From Gamarada debralockiae (taxonomy: Eukaryota > Ascomycota > Leotiomycetes > Helotiales > Hyphodiscaceae), in NCBI GenBank assembly GCA_002803225.1, contig NXFV01001809.1, forward strand, positions 1-64,000: a stretch of 64,000 bases of DNA, read 5' to 3'. The first letter of the stretch is position 1, and every line of letters begins with the position of its first letter. A program made the translations under genes and the position numbers. Under the pieces are notes generated by a model. That model saw only the letters and a list, made by a program, of their open reading frames with translations. It was not told where the DNA came from and searched no databases. This document shows, in pieces, positions 10,830-22,792 of the stretch.

Positions 10830-11230
10830 TGCTGTAATTTTCGTGGATTGCGATAGCCTTCTTTGAGATGCTACTGTTGATTCTTAATGCTCTGTCTCAA
10901 GAGCTTGCAAGAGGGAGATTCAGATCATATCGGCCCTTTTGTGTTCAGTGGTTATGGTTGCACTCGTACGTGTGGCTTGACTCTTATGACGCGGATGTTC
11001 CAGGGTTGCGCGGCGGACGAGGCGAAATCACATGGTGCTTTCAGGCAGCGGCATTTGAGACACGCAGCGAGCTCTCCCCTTTTCAAGAAAAGAAATGTTG
11101 AGGCTTTTCACAATCAAGCCATAGAATTTTATGATTTCAGAATGAACATCGTGTTTAGGGTATCGTTGGCATGTAAGTCTTTGTACAATGAGCCGCTGTT
11201 TCTGGGCCCCAAGTCCCTTCTCCCAAAACA
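10830..11230. other. Upstream region of the Gyp7-like gene
   Basis: Presumed promoter and 5' UTR of the minus-strand Gyp7-like gene. I see no further gene or repeat. Confidence 0.4.
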
Positions 11231-11467
11231 CTAGTCTCGCCGCAGAATCTTCACCGTCTCGAGAACTTCCAAGATTTCGAGGAAATCCAGCCTCTGCGAC
11301 GCTTCGGCATCGCGAATGAGTTCAACAAGCAACGTCCCATACCGCCTCAAAAGCTTCCCAGTGACCGGGCTGGCGATTTCCAAGACGAAGCATCCATTGG
11401 TAGCCTTTTCACCCCAACACCTTGGACCAACAGCTCCGAGGCTGGGCTGTAACCATCGTCTATCCAA
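11231..11467 (-). CDS. Short unrecognised frame, possibly the 3' part of a gene
   Basis: Minus-strand frame ending at 11231 with a protein-like C-terminal half: GCFVLEIASPVTGKLLRRYG, then TLLVELIRDAEASQRLDFLE, then ILEVLETVKILRRD. The amphipathic Leu/Glu/Arg pattern looks like a real helical domain rather than a random frame, but there is no convincing ATG start and no recognised family. It lies directly downstream of the receiver domain of the broken histidine kinase, on the same strand, so it may be a separate relic. Confidence 0.3.
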   Translation of the reverse strand: MDRRWLQPSLGAVGPRCWGEKATNGCFVLEIASPVTGKLLRRYGTLLVELIRDAEASQRLDFLEILEVLETVKILRRD

Positions 11468-11540
11468 AAATCATCTTCATAAAATGCCGTCACCGAGCAT
11501 CAAATCATCGCGTATACTCATAAATCATAACTCATATCTC

Positions 11541-14500
11541 TCAACCCTCAGGGAAGAACTCCGGGTCCAAATCCAAAATCTGCTTGAGAGCCTTCATCGG
11601 CACCGGCTTGATCAAAAACATATCCACTCCACTTAACGCTGTATCGCGCTGGGATGAGAAGCATGTCAGAGCTACGATGCGGGTGCGGGGGAGTGATTTT
11701 TCCAGCTCGTGCATGCGGGTGTGGCGGCTTGAGGTAAGGCCGTCCATTTCTGGCATTGAAAGATCTTTTTGGTGCATTTGTTGAGAGATTATGGGAAGAG
11801 AAGACGGGGTGAGCTAAATGTTGAAGCACCCATGAAGATCACGCTGAATGATAGCGGATCAGCTTGGAATCTTGGAAGAGCTTCGAGGCCGTTGGCTGCA
11901 GTCACGTAGTCTTGCTTTGTCTTTTGCATGTAATGGACGAGGATCTATAACATATGCAAATTAGCTTGACGTTTCAGTGGGATTGGAGAATGAGAACACA
12001 GCTTCATATTAATGATATTATCTTGAAGAAGAACCTTCGATCTTGGTGGGCTTGATATTGCCACCAAATCATTATAAACAAGTGTCAAAATCATCTTATC
12101 AGCGGCTGAACCTTCCATTTATCAATCGTGTGACTTTGACAAGAGCGGAATAGAGTGTGACAGAAGCTGGGACTGATCGATCTTTACACGTACGTTTTCT
12201 AGAATGGCCATGGAATGTGATCATATTTTCACGGGTGGGAACCTCTTCAATTATCACATTTTGGGATGGGATTTCTCTCTTTGCCGTCTTGTTATTGGAC
12301 TTTGATAGTTCGTGGTGATCGTCGGTCACCGAAGATCTCCAGTCTGGACAAAGAGCTAAAACGCAAGCGAATTTGTGTGGCCCAGCGCTAGAAAACCCTT
12401 AGTATCTGTGACAGCAGATCTGTTCCAACAGAGAGGTGATCCTTCTGAGAAAATAGTGTAAACAATTCGTACTTCAAATAATCCTTTGACATCCCCTTTC
12501 CGGAATCGTCAATCTGGAGGGTGACAATGCGTTGAGCGGGAAAGGTTGAACTCGCGGGTGCTGTGTTGGCTTTGAGCGAGATCTGAACAAATCCAGAATG
12601 GATGTACTTGAGTGCGTTTCCAAAGAGGTTCATGATAATTCTTTTCCAGCCGCCGGTTTGTGATTCAAAATCCACGAAGTTTGCCAGGTAATACTCAAAA
12701 TGATCATGACATCTTCGTGCGAAGTAGCGAGAGTCGTAGGTTCATGGGTATTCCATTGATTCTTACCATCCAAGGCCCCAAGTGTTAACTTTCGATAGTT
12801 GTGCCTAGCGAAGATACCTTCCAACACGGTCTCAGCAAGAATGCTCAAGTCTAAGCGTGTGGCTTTCTTTGGTTGCGACTCAAGCTTTGGTGTTAACTTT
12901 GAGGATACTGAAGTCGCCGAATTGCTTGTCTTGGTATAATCCAAACAGGACAAATCAGTATCGTTGAAGGATCGAGATCGAGACGAATGCACACTTTCAT
13001 TTGATCCATAGTATCTAATAACACCTCACCAAAAATCGTGATGATTCGGATCATATCGTCTTACATTAAGCCAATCGAAGTCTCTTGAAGAGCCTCAGCG
13101 CCGTGAAGAGGACTGGGGAGTTCATGCGACACTGAAGAAATGAAATCCGCTTTGGCACGGTCAGCTGTTAGAGAATCTAGTCTCGACTTCTCGGAGATGA
13201 TACAGTCCCAAAAGCTGCTAGGTATGTAACGTCCGCTGATTGTATAATCCTTGTATGGTCGTTCGTCCAGGCCAAAGACCCGGCGAACCATTGATCTCGT
13301 TGAGGGTCCCATAAGGGAAAGAAGATGATGGACCTTGCACCAGTACAGATCTCAACTGCTTGGTCCCGACCTTCTCCTTTCGGGATCAGTCTCCGGACCT
13401 GGAGCCCAGTCCATGGTCTCCGAAACCTCTGGTTCATTTGTTTCGTTGGCACTATGTACAATTGACCCATCGTCGTTGAAGACAAACGTATGTCCATGCC
13501 AATATTTTCGCAGCAGTCCTCGAAGTGTCGACTGTGGTAATGGTACGTATCGCGATGAAGACGAAATGCCTTCAAGAATAGTAGCCCTTTGCACTGAATA
13601 GCCTAGTAACGCGCTCGACGAAGATCGACGATTGGGTTCTGGCCTCTTGTGCATAGACGACTCATGGTTTGAGAACGTATTGGTAGCTAGAGGTGTAGCA
13701 CTTCCACTATCTAGCCACTCTGTTCTGTCACTGGCAGGCGTGTCGGGCATGCCCCGGAAACGGAGAGACTCAGCGGAAGTAAATATAGGAACGGATTTCG
13801 CTGGATCAACAGCAATATTGCGGAAAAATGCATCTACAAATAATATGCCGTCGATATCGGCCTCTCGAATCAAATAGTAAGCACGGGAGAATAGCTGCTT
13901 GGCTCTTGTGGATGCCAAAGACCCGTGTTTTACAGCACCATCATTCGTCGACAGTTTCCTCTCCCTCGAATGAACAGTGGAGTTAGATGTCGAAGAGTTA
14001 AGGCCTTGAGAAAACACAGCTCCATCACCGGAGACATTCGGCTCTGGGGAGGAGTTATTCGTAACGGACTTAATATGAGTGGCCTCCTGAGCACCCACCC
14101 TGAGTCCAGACATCGACAGAGTCTGTGCTGTACCAGATCGTGCATGCTAGGCATCCCTTGAAGAGATTCCAGACCGCCTCCTTGGCCATCAATCCATTGC
14201 TGAGGCTGATTCGACTTCCCTTCCACAAACATGCCCAGCCTTTCACCATTTCTCCTGCCCGCTAGAGATTATGCTGCATTTGAATAAGCTCAAGATGTTT
14301 CATAATAGCCGAAGAGATCTCATTAAGCGCATCGAGTCCTTTCTTGTTCAGCCCATCCCTCGGCTTATCGTCCACAACACAGTACATGCCAATCACGAAT
14401 CCAGTGGAACTATGAATCGGAACTTCGGCATAGAACCTCATGTGCGGCCATCCGGCAAAATACGGTCGACTTTTGAAGCTCTCGATCGCAGACAGATCAT

Positions 14501-15058
14501 TCATAACATAGCACTCCTGATTTACAACGACCAGCGGCGTCTCAATATTCAGATGCCCATCTTTTGCGATGAAGACTTGTATGGTATTCGGACAGACTCC
14601 CCCTACCATATCCAAGACTCTTGCGCCAAGATATATTTCATCTCCGCTTTCGCACACCTTCTGGTCATTCAAACTCATACTCCGTGTCGCCTCTGCTAAG
14701 ATATACTGATTGTCATGATCCATAAGACTTATGAAACTCCGCTGACAATTCAGTCTGAATGCGCCGAGCTGAGCGAAGGCAGTCAGGGTCGGATCGTGCG
14801 ACAGAAGTTGTGAATTGTCTGGCGCGTCGTCTGAGCTTCAGCGGCGACCGCGAGGGAAGGGGGAGGGGCATCGGAAATAGAGTCGGGCTGGCCGCAGTTG
14901 TCGAGGAGACTGCCATTTGGGACCGCTGGTTGGGAGCTTTTTAAGTTGGGTTTGTAGTATCTATTGAAGGCAGGGAGAGTCAGAGCTGCGTTTTGGAAAG
15001 TTATTTGTGTGAATAACGTCCGTCCCTGCGTCGAGAGACGCACCCTGCAACGAGACAA
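11541..15058 (-). pseudogene. Hybrid histidine kinase (GAF-HisKA-HATPase-REC) pseudogene
   Basis: All domains of a fungal hybrid histidine kinase can be followed in order but across several frames. N-terminal part: TLTAFAQLGAFRLNCQRSFI leads into a GAF domain (MDHDNQYILAEATRSMSL; 14262-14723). Then come a linker (MSGLRVGAQEATHIKSV) and a second sensor region (13352-14113). The HisKA region has ADFISSVSHELPSPLHG; the family has SHELRSPLHG, so the Arg after the phospho-accepting His region is Pro. The HATPase has GGWKRIIMNLFGNALKYIHS and DSGKGMS, but the glycine-rich G2 box is lost by a frame change. The receiver at the end has DLSMPEMDG, IVALTC and MFLIKPVPMKALK. I see at least five frame changes and an in-frame TAG after QMQHNL. 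It would have sensed signals feeding the HOG-type phosphorelay; it is dead now. Confidence 0.75.
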
Positions 15059-15431
15059 ATCATCGGTACTTTGAATTTAATTAATATTAAGTTTGTAAAT
15101 CCATTAAAAATTCCTGTATTTTTGTATTAGTTGTATTGTGTAACTATTTCTAAATACTCTAGACCCCGGCTACTACGAAAATTACGATCGCGTCGTCGCG
15201 GTTGCGTCTAATTGCGGAGGGCGTCAATAGAATAGGACCTTTTGACCTATAGTACCACCACGAGCTTTTTGCGCACTTTAAATTTATAAAATAGTTTAAT
15301 TCGGGTTTCTAAGCCTCGACACAGTACTGAAAAATCATTGTTAGTTTTATGGTGACCAGGGAGTGCTGTGTCATGTAACGGCGCCACACGGGTTGATACT
15401 TTAATCAAGCGATCAAGGGTCCCTGGTCATG

Positions 15432-15478
15432 GTGCCTTCGAAATGAGCTGAAAGCTCAGAGAGAAGGTTCTTCGAAGA
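15432..15478. repeat. Structured module, copy 1 (CCTTCGAA ... hairpin ... TTCGAAG)
   Basis: Layout: GTGCCTTCGAAAT, then the hairpin GAGCT-GAA-AGCTC, then AGAAGGTTCTTCGAAGAGA. The outer CTTCGAA and TTCGAAG are complementary. A second copy with the same frame but a different inner hairpin lies at 15732-15780. Confidence 0.7.
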
Positions 15479-15571
15479 GAAAGAGAGAGAGAGAGAGCTT
15501 CCGTGTTTGCTAAGTAATATCTTAAAAATCTTGTTGCTTGTAAGCTGGTGGCTTGCCTTGCTCTTTCAGAC

Positions 15572-15733
15572 GCTACTACTGTCCGTGGGCTGCACCTTGA
15601 AACTTTTGTCGATTTCTTCCATCCACTTTAACACTTACTCACTGCTCATTCTAACGTTTCCTATTCCTAATTAAATTACAATACTCTAATGAATTTCGAA
15701 GGCTTCGTGTGAGCCGCAGACTGGCACCCACGT
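15572..15733 (+). repeat. Dispersed repeat, uninterrupted copy (empty site)
   Basis: Aligns with 24158-24223 plus 25822-25907. Shared blocks include the segment ending TTGTCGATTTC, and TTTCGAAGGCTTCGTGTGAG followed by CCGCAG and CACCCACGT. Across the insertion point the two copies align without gap: ACACTT-ACTCAC-TG-CTCATTCTAACG here against ACACTT-GCCAAC-TA-CTCATTTTAACG at the filled copy. This copy therefore represents the site before insertion of the 1.6-kb element. Confidence 0.8.
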
Positions 15734-15745
15734 GCCTTCGAAATT
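15692..15745. repeat. Perfect 12-bp inverted repeat
   Basis: AATTTCGAAGGC (15692-15703) and GCCTTCGAAATT (15734-15745) are perfect inverse complements around a 30-nt loop. The right arm is also the start of structured module copy 2. Confidence 0.8.
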
Positions 15746-15780
15746 TTATCCGTAGGATAAAATAAGAAGGTTATTCGAAG
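15732..15780. repeat. Structured module, copy 2
   Basis: Layout: GTGCCTTCGAAAT, with an inner hairpin ATTTTATCC-GTA-GGATAAAAT (9-bp stem), then AAGAAGGTTATTCGAAGAGA. It keeps the outer sequence of copy 1 (15432-15478) while the inner hairpin has an unrelated sequence. Confidence 0.7.
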
Positions 15781-16052
15781 AGAAGAGAGCGCGGTGCTTT
15801 CGGGAAATCCTTTTTCCGTATTAATCCGGTGTGTTTATTAATCTCTTAGTAATGTCGTGCATTGTGGCTGAAATCCTGTGGCTCGTCTCGGCGTTTCTCA
15901 CTTTCTTTTTATATAGGGGTGTTTTGCTTCACGCTTTGTAACAGCAACGTCTAAGCACTTAACCCTAGTAGTTTCCTTTTTCTTTTTATTTATAGCCTAT
16001 ATCTATCTAGAGCCTGCACGGTACGTTGAGGATATATGGTTCTTGCCCTAAT

Positions 16053-19000
16053 ATGTCATCCCCTCCTGAATTTGTGCTTACTTCTCCGCCATCTCAGTCT
16101 TCTCGGTCAGGAAGTGGTCTAGTTCTCAATGAGGAGGTTAGCGCGCTCGATTTTGCGATAGAAGATCAAAGGAGGGCTAAGCAAATTTGTGATGAAGATC
16201 GGAGGAGGTTTCAGAAGCTATATGATCAAGAACGAGAGGGTGAGAGGATCGAGCAGCTTCTTAATAAGTTACCGGCGAAGATTACCCCGCTAAGTGAGGA
16301 GGTTCGCGCTCGCCAGATAGAAGAACAGAGGAGGGCTAGGCAGTTTTGTGATGAAGAGCGGGAGAGGTTTAAGCAGCTTTACGATGAAGAGCGACAGCCG
16401 GGGGGAGCTAATAGAACGGTCCAGACTAGGAGGGAAGATGTAGAGTCTACTGAAGTAGCGTAGGAAGAGTAGCGAGCTAGAGACCATCAGCTTCTAGAAA
16501 GCCGTGGTTTGGCCAGGCGGCGGGCACGGGAGGAGCAGCAGGCTGAGGACCGTCGGCTCATAGAAAGCAATAAGTTGGCGAGGCAACGAGCATGGCAGGA
16601 GCAGCGAGACAAGGACAATGAGCTTCTGGAACGTTGTAGACTAGAGAAGCTTCGGGATGCTGAGCTACGAAAATTGCGTCTTCGACAAGGCGAGCAACGG
16701 CGTAGGATTTTGCAGGTCCGGGCTGACTCTATTACCAGAGATATCTTACGGCACAAGGCAAGTGGATACAAACCTATGTTGATAGACTTGTTAGGGTTAA
16801 TGCAAGTCGCACTTTACAGAGCCTACAGGATGACCGTCGATGCTAGGAGAGGGACGACCGAGATGAGGCTGGTATCCAAGCTACGCAGCGTCACAAAGCT
16901 GCCCTCCAAGCTCAAAAGGCCCAGCAGAGGTCACTCACAGAAGGACGTATCGTTGCCTTCGATAGTGTCCTTCCATCTTTTCTAGATGAGGAGTACCAGT
17001 ATAGGAAGCAGGCTTCGGCCGATTTTCCAGAGGAGATCACCTCCGATATCCAGATGAGGTGTATGAGGGATTACCAGAGAGCGATCTCGGATGCCTCGAG
17101 ACGTCTACTATGTGGACTCTGTGGAGGGCTGTTCCAAGAGGACGAGATGATGAGTGTCGATCTCCGAGACGATAACCTACAGTACTTCCTCCAGAGGACG
17201 AGGACGGCTCCGGACTATTGCGCTGTCAAAGATGATATAGTTAGCCTATGTGCCACCTGTAGCTCGGCGATTGCCAAACGGGCTAACCCTTTACTTTCAG
17301 CTGGTAACTTTGTCAACTGCCTATTCTGTTAGGACTACCCAGAGGCTCTGAAGAATCTTAACACAGTTGAAGAAGCATTTATCGCACGGGCACATGTTAT
17401 TGGCATCTTCTTGAAGCTTACCTCAGGTGCTCAGAAGGGGATTAGCTACAGAGGGAGTCGCGGTCACTCTGTCGCCGTGAGGCAGGACCCCAGTGAGCTT
17501 CTGAAGATCTTGCCAGCCGCAAGGTTGCGAGATCATATAACGATCACAGTCAGCTGGGACCGTGGGACCCCGCCATCGGAAGAGAACCTTGCGCGGTTTT
17601 GCTCTGTTGATAAGGCGAAGGTTGTGAATACCTTGCTATGGCTATGTGCTAATTATCCTGTCTACAAGTTAGTGGTTATGGACTATTCTGTTCTGAACTT
17701 ATGGCCAGATCACCACATTCCGCAAGAGATCAGAGACGCCTTTATTACATTAGGTTCTGAGCCAGGCTCTACAAATGCTCTAGTCGAGGACGAGCGGGAA
17801 GGCTATGCTATATTACTACGAGATGGGCTTTTTGAGAACGAGCTAGATGCAGATGTAGAGGACGCCGAGCCTGGCAGCATTCTCAGCCAATCCTTCTTCT
17901 CCGACCTTCATAGTCAGGATCCCCACTCCACCCCGGCCACTTTAGCAAGTCTACAGGCTATCCTCCAAGAGCAGAATTCTGACTATTTAGGCCCAAGAGA
18001 CGATGATACTGTTAGTGTCCAGGATGGTGAGGAATGCATACCAAATGATAACTCTCGCCTGCCACATGTGTCCTATAAGACGACCCAGCACCTACCCCTC
18101 ATGAGCGCCTTTACGGATCCAGACTATTTTACGGCCGCGTTCCCTACTCTATTTCCGTTTGGCATAGGTGGCCATCTTGGTGATGTGAATGGAGACCGTC
18201 CGGAGGAGGTATCTCTTAAGACCTTTGCGAGATATACTATGCTCCACCATTCCTTACTGTAAGTATACCGTATTGAGTACTATATGATTCTAATATTAAT
18301 AGTTTCTCTTAACACTATACCTTTATGTTTTATATATACAATTTAATCCTGTTACAGCAGGCTTCTTTCGGGAATCACGTGCAGGTCAAAAATGGCTATT
18401 GGGCCAAAGCTACTCGAGAACTTGCTAAGCTGTCAGCTGATAATCTCTAACTCGCGGCGCAAGAGTTTACCGATAGGAAGAAGATCTCGAACCCTGCCGT
18501 CTATAGTTTAATTACTAATATAAGGATTATATCGTCGTTCAACCCAGAGTCGTTTGGGGAGAAGATGAGGTTCAGGAATCTGATTTTCAGGAAAATTGCC
18601 CGTCTTAGGCTCCCACTTATATAGTTTACGCTAAATCCAAAGGATATTAGCAACATCTTCGTGGTTAGGCTTACCGGTAAGGAGATCTTCCTGGATGAGC
18701 CGGGTATTAGCTCCAAACTCTTACAGCTAACAATTAAAAATCCGAGTCTCGTCGCTCAATTCTTCCACGTCGTCATTACCTCCTTCTTTGCCTGCTTTTT
18801 CAAGACGCTCTCTAGGGAGCCTAGCATTTTCGGCACAATCAGTTCTTATTTTAGAATCGTCGAGTCGACTACGCAGATGATGCTATACCTCCACGGATTT
18901 GCCTGGCTCGCCGGCAATATCGGCGCTGCAAACTTTCATTAGAGGCTAAAGTGGGATACTGACTTCAAGGGCCGCGTCCTCACTTATATCCGCTCGATAA

Positions 19001-22000
19001 TTAGGGAGACAGTGGATCTTACTCTTAGTTAGCAGTTCCAATTAGAGACTTCCGGCTCGTCCCGTTTTCCTATACCGGAAGACATGACTACCGCTGAGTT
19101 CCAAGAGGCTTTGGATATCGACTCGAATAACGTAGCGGCCCGGGTCCAGATGCATACGCACAGCAAGACTTGTACCAAATACTAGAAGAAATATCTACGG
19201 TCACGTACGAGAGCGAATCTTGCTCCAACTGTCCAAAATGAGGGGATGACAACAGACATCGACGAATCTTCGCACTGTCCAGATACTTAGAGGTAGCTGC
19301 CCTTGCAATTTTGCAGGTTTTTATTTCCAAGACCGCTTGTTCTAGAATCTACGGTTACAAAAGAAGGCTATATTTGGATGGAGAGGAATCACTAGTTCGT
19401 GAACAAGTACAATCCTGTCATTGCATCTGCCATAGGGTATAACCATGACGTTAGCTTCACTGCATCGTCTCCCAAGGTCCTTGCCGCTATCTACTACATG
19501 ACAAACTATGCGACTAAAGCTTAGGTTGATTGGGGTCAGCTTGTACTGGCTGCAGCCGTGTTAAAGAAGGCCCAAGAGCTAGCTAAAGCAGCAACCTCTA
19601 AGAACGGTGGCTTGCCGGCGCTAGAACTACTTGACATGTCCAAGTTCGCATTAAAAGCCTATAACCGCTTTACGAGGGACGTGGAGGTCAGTGCTCCAGC
19701 GGTGGCTCACTTCTTACTTGGGCAGCCGTCGGCGTACATTCCAAAGGGCGATAGGTCCGTCACGATCAACTTTTACTGGGTCAAAACAAACGTCCGAAAA
19801 GTTCTGAACAGCTTGCTTGGCGATGCTAGCGATGAGGACGTGGCAGAGTCCGCAAATCAGTACGTTAACTTTAATGGCCGTACCCGCCGCACGACAATTT
19901 ATAAGAACTACGAGCACCGAGGCGCCAGACTCGCTCATTTATGTTTCTACGAATATGCGTCCCAGATCTTCATACAGACGTTCAAAGGTGCTGAGAATCG
20001 AGCATTCCTCTTTCCATTTGATACTTCTCACCCATTACATGCAACTCATATCCAGGTCTCTGTCAGTTCCTTAAAATCGTTAAAGACTCCCTCCTTATGC
20101 GGTAGTTTCACCTCCATGTTAGAGAAGGACACTAATATTCTCGATACTACACTTAAGACTCAAGACAAGATACATAAGGTTCTCCTCGGTCTGTTCTATC
20201 CGTGGAATGGGCTTCAACTTCTCCAGAGCGGCTATCTCGAATCTCTCCGTGCTGCACCGTATAAAAACACGTGGCTGTGGAACTTGGTCCTCTCGTTTCT
20301 CCCTCCTTACTTAGTCCAACTATTAGAAAACGTCGTGCTCCTCCAACGGAGCAAGGAAGCTGCTAATCAGGATAAGAAGGAGCGTGGCATAGAATTCGAT
20401 GACTATCTTAAAGCTGTCGACCATGACGTCTATACCGAGGGTGAGGAGGTTAATGTGGACATGGACTTTGCTATGCTTCGACTAACAGAGAGTAATCTGT
20501 TGCAGGTTGCTCTTGCTTTCCTAGGCATTACCACTGACAGCCTCTCTTCATTGCGGTTTTCCCGCAACCCTCGGTCGCTTGGTGCCCATTTCACACCTGC
20601 CGCTCTAGTCAAGACTTGGTCGAGGGAGCTAAAGGCCTTTAAAGATAGAGAATAGTCAGATCTTAACAATGCCGACTCTAATGCAAACATCTCGTCTCAG
20701 TTCGATACGGGTTGGCCAGAGGCTACTCTCGTTCCAGTCCTTGGTTACAGCACAGAATCTATGGCGTCTTTACGGTATCTACAGGCCTCGTTTCAAGCCG
20801 AACCGTCCGTCGAAAATCTACTAGCTCTAATCACTACCGAATACCCTCTAAACCAAAAACAGCAAATAATTGTCAAGGCTCTAAACCTTCGGGTTCTACT
20901 CCTTATTCGGATCAGTTCTGTCCGTGATCAGTTCTCACTCTACCTTGGCGGTATTAGCGGAGTTGGCAAGACCCACCTCATCAAAGCTTTTATATTTAGT
21001 CTCTCGATAATGCGAAAGTATGATGATGTTCTACTCACCGCTTCAACTAGTGTGGCTGCGGCGAATATTAACGGCGCTACCTACCATTCTGCGCTCGGAT
21101 TTGGTAATAATGGAAACCAGCCTCTACGTCAAGCAACGAGGTCAAGACTCTCTCATAAGAGAATATTTATCCTCGACGAGATTAGTATAGTTAGCCTCGA
21201 GAACCTCGTCCAGATCAATGAGCGGTGTAATGCTATTTGGGATCTAAATCGGGCGTCCGACACAGTGTTCGGTGGGCTTCCTATCGTTATATTTCTCGGG
21301 GATTTCAACCAGTTCAGGCCAGTTCGTGGTCATGCGATATGGAGCCAGACGATCAACGCTATTATTGACTTACAATCGGGGAGGTCAATCTAGAGTAATT
21401 TTACCAATATGGTATTCCTTACAGAGCAGATGTGGCAGGCAGAAGATCCAGCTTTCCAAGATCTCCTACAGAGAGCGCGGTCCGCTACTTTAACGGAGGA
21501 CGACGTTGCTACTCTCAACGCGTGCACTACAGAAAACCGAGTTGCGAATGGGGAGACACCACCTGAGAGGGCCATCATACGACTTAACCGCATCCGCGAG
21601 GAGGTTAACCTGGTACATCTCTGAGCATTTGCTGAGAAGCGAGGTCAGAAGATCTACCTCTTTCCCGCTCGACATGATGCACCGACGGGCACGAATTCGG
21701 ACCCTCTCACACTGCTCAGGATGATCTACCACGTTGGTGAAGAAGGGTATCTAAAAGGCCCGGGCTTCTTCGCCTTCACAAAAGGTATGCTAATTATGCT
21801 CCAACAGAACACGAACACATACGCTGGCCTAGTCAATGGCATGAGAGGCACGGCCGAGGAAGTCATCTTAGATGCTAGCGTGCAAGGTACGTAGATAGTC
21901 ATTCTCTTTTTGAGCCTTGCTTACTGACTAAATCGACAGCTTCGTAGATGGAGCTTGACGGCTAGTTTGTACTATGTACCGTTCCGCTCATGTGTGTCCT

Positions 22001-22427
22001 CGTTCGACCTGCACACGACCACAACCTATCATTTTCCAATGTTCCCGACGGTCTTGTTCCTGTCTTCCCAGTACATATGAGCGGTCAGATGCTAAACATG
22101 CCAGGACTGTCTTTTTACCGACATCAGGTGCCGCTGACGCTTGGATTTGCCTTCACTGATTATAAGAGCCAAGGTAGTACGTTTATCAGCCTTATTCTAG
22201 ACCTCGTCTTTGGTAAGCAGCGCGGAGTCGACCAGCATAGCAAATGGACCTCGATCAACGTCCAGCTTGGTAGGGTCAAATCATTATCCGGGGTCTGGTT
22301 ACGAGAACCGATCACGCTTGAAGACGTTTCATTTACCCCTCACCCGAATCTCCAGGTTGAGTTATCCCGGCTTGAGGCTCTACAACAGCAGACAATTAAT
22401 CTCTGGGAAAGTCTCCCCAATTCTTAA
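16053..22427 (+). pseudogene. Helitron Rep/helicase gene, interrupted mainly by TAG codons
   Basis: Start MSSPPEFVLTSPPSQSS at 16053. The N-terminus is a charged coiled coil with two related blocks (QRRAKQICDEDRRRFQKLYD and QRRARQFCDEERERFKQLYD). A Cys-rich segment LLCGLCGGLFQEDEM (17100s) opens a DUF6570-like region; the Helitron-like N domain follows (AAFPTLFPFGIGGH, FARYTMLHHSLL). An intron begins at 18259 (GTAAGT). The Rep domain (18360-19560) has QMMLYLHGFAWL, where families have HxH, and YYMTNYATKA with the catalytic Tyr region. The PIF1-type helicase has Walker A GGISGVGKTHL, Walker B IFILDEIS, GDFNQFRPV and the late motif FTDYKSQGSTF; an intron lies at 21887-21939. From 18361 to 21886 one frame persists without indels but with a dozen stops. 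In-frame stops I count: 16 TAG (16461, 16470, 16844, 17330, 18622, 18940, 19030, 19183, 19288, 19294, 19393, 19522, 20653, 21391, 21945, 21963), one TAA (18448) and one TGA (21622). One frame change lies near 16780. Confidence 0.85.
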
Positions 22428-22792
22428 TGTAAGCTACGGAGCCCTACAACCTTATGGGACGGCTCTCTCAAACCTGGGTACTAGTCTTCGCTTCGTTCCA
22501 TGTATCATATCTGCTTTGTAGTCAGGCTCGTCTGGCCAGATATATAATATATTGCTTTTCTTTCCCCTTTAGGCATTTCCTGCGAGCGTACTGATACACT
22601 TAGAGCAAGGACCACCTAACTCCGTATCATTGCTCACTGTTTCATACGTTGCTCTTACATTGTCTCTATCTCTGGAACGTCAGCTTTCACTCCCCAGATA
22701 CCTCTTTTTCTTAACCACTATTTCTTTCGGAAACTATTTTGCATCTTTCCACTACTTTGATTCTTTCACTTCATCACAACTACGCCGCTACA

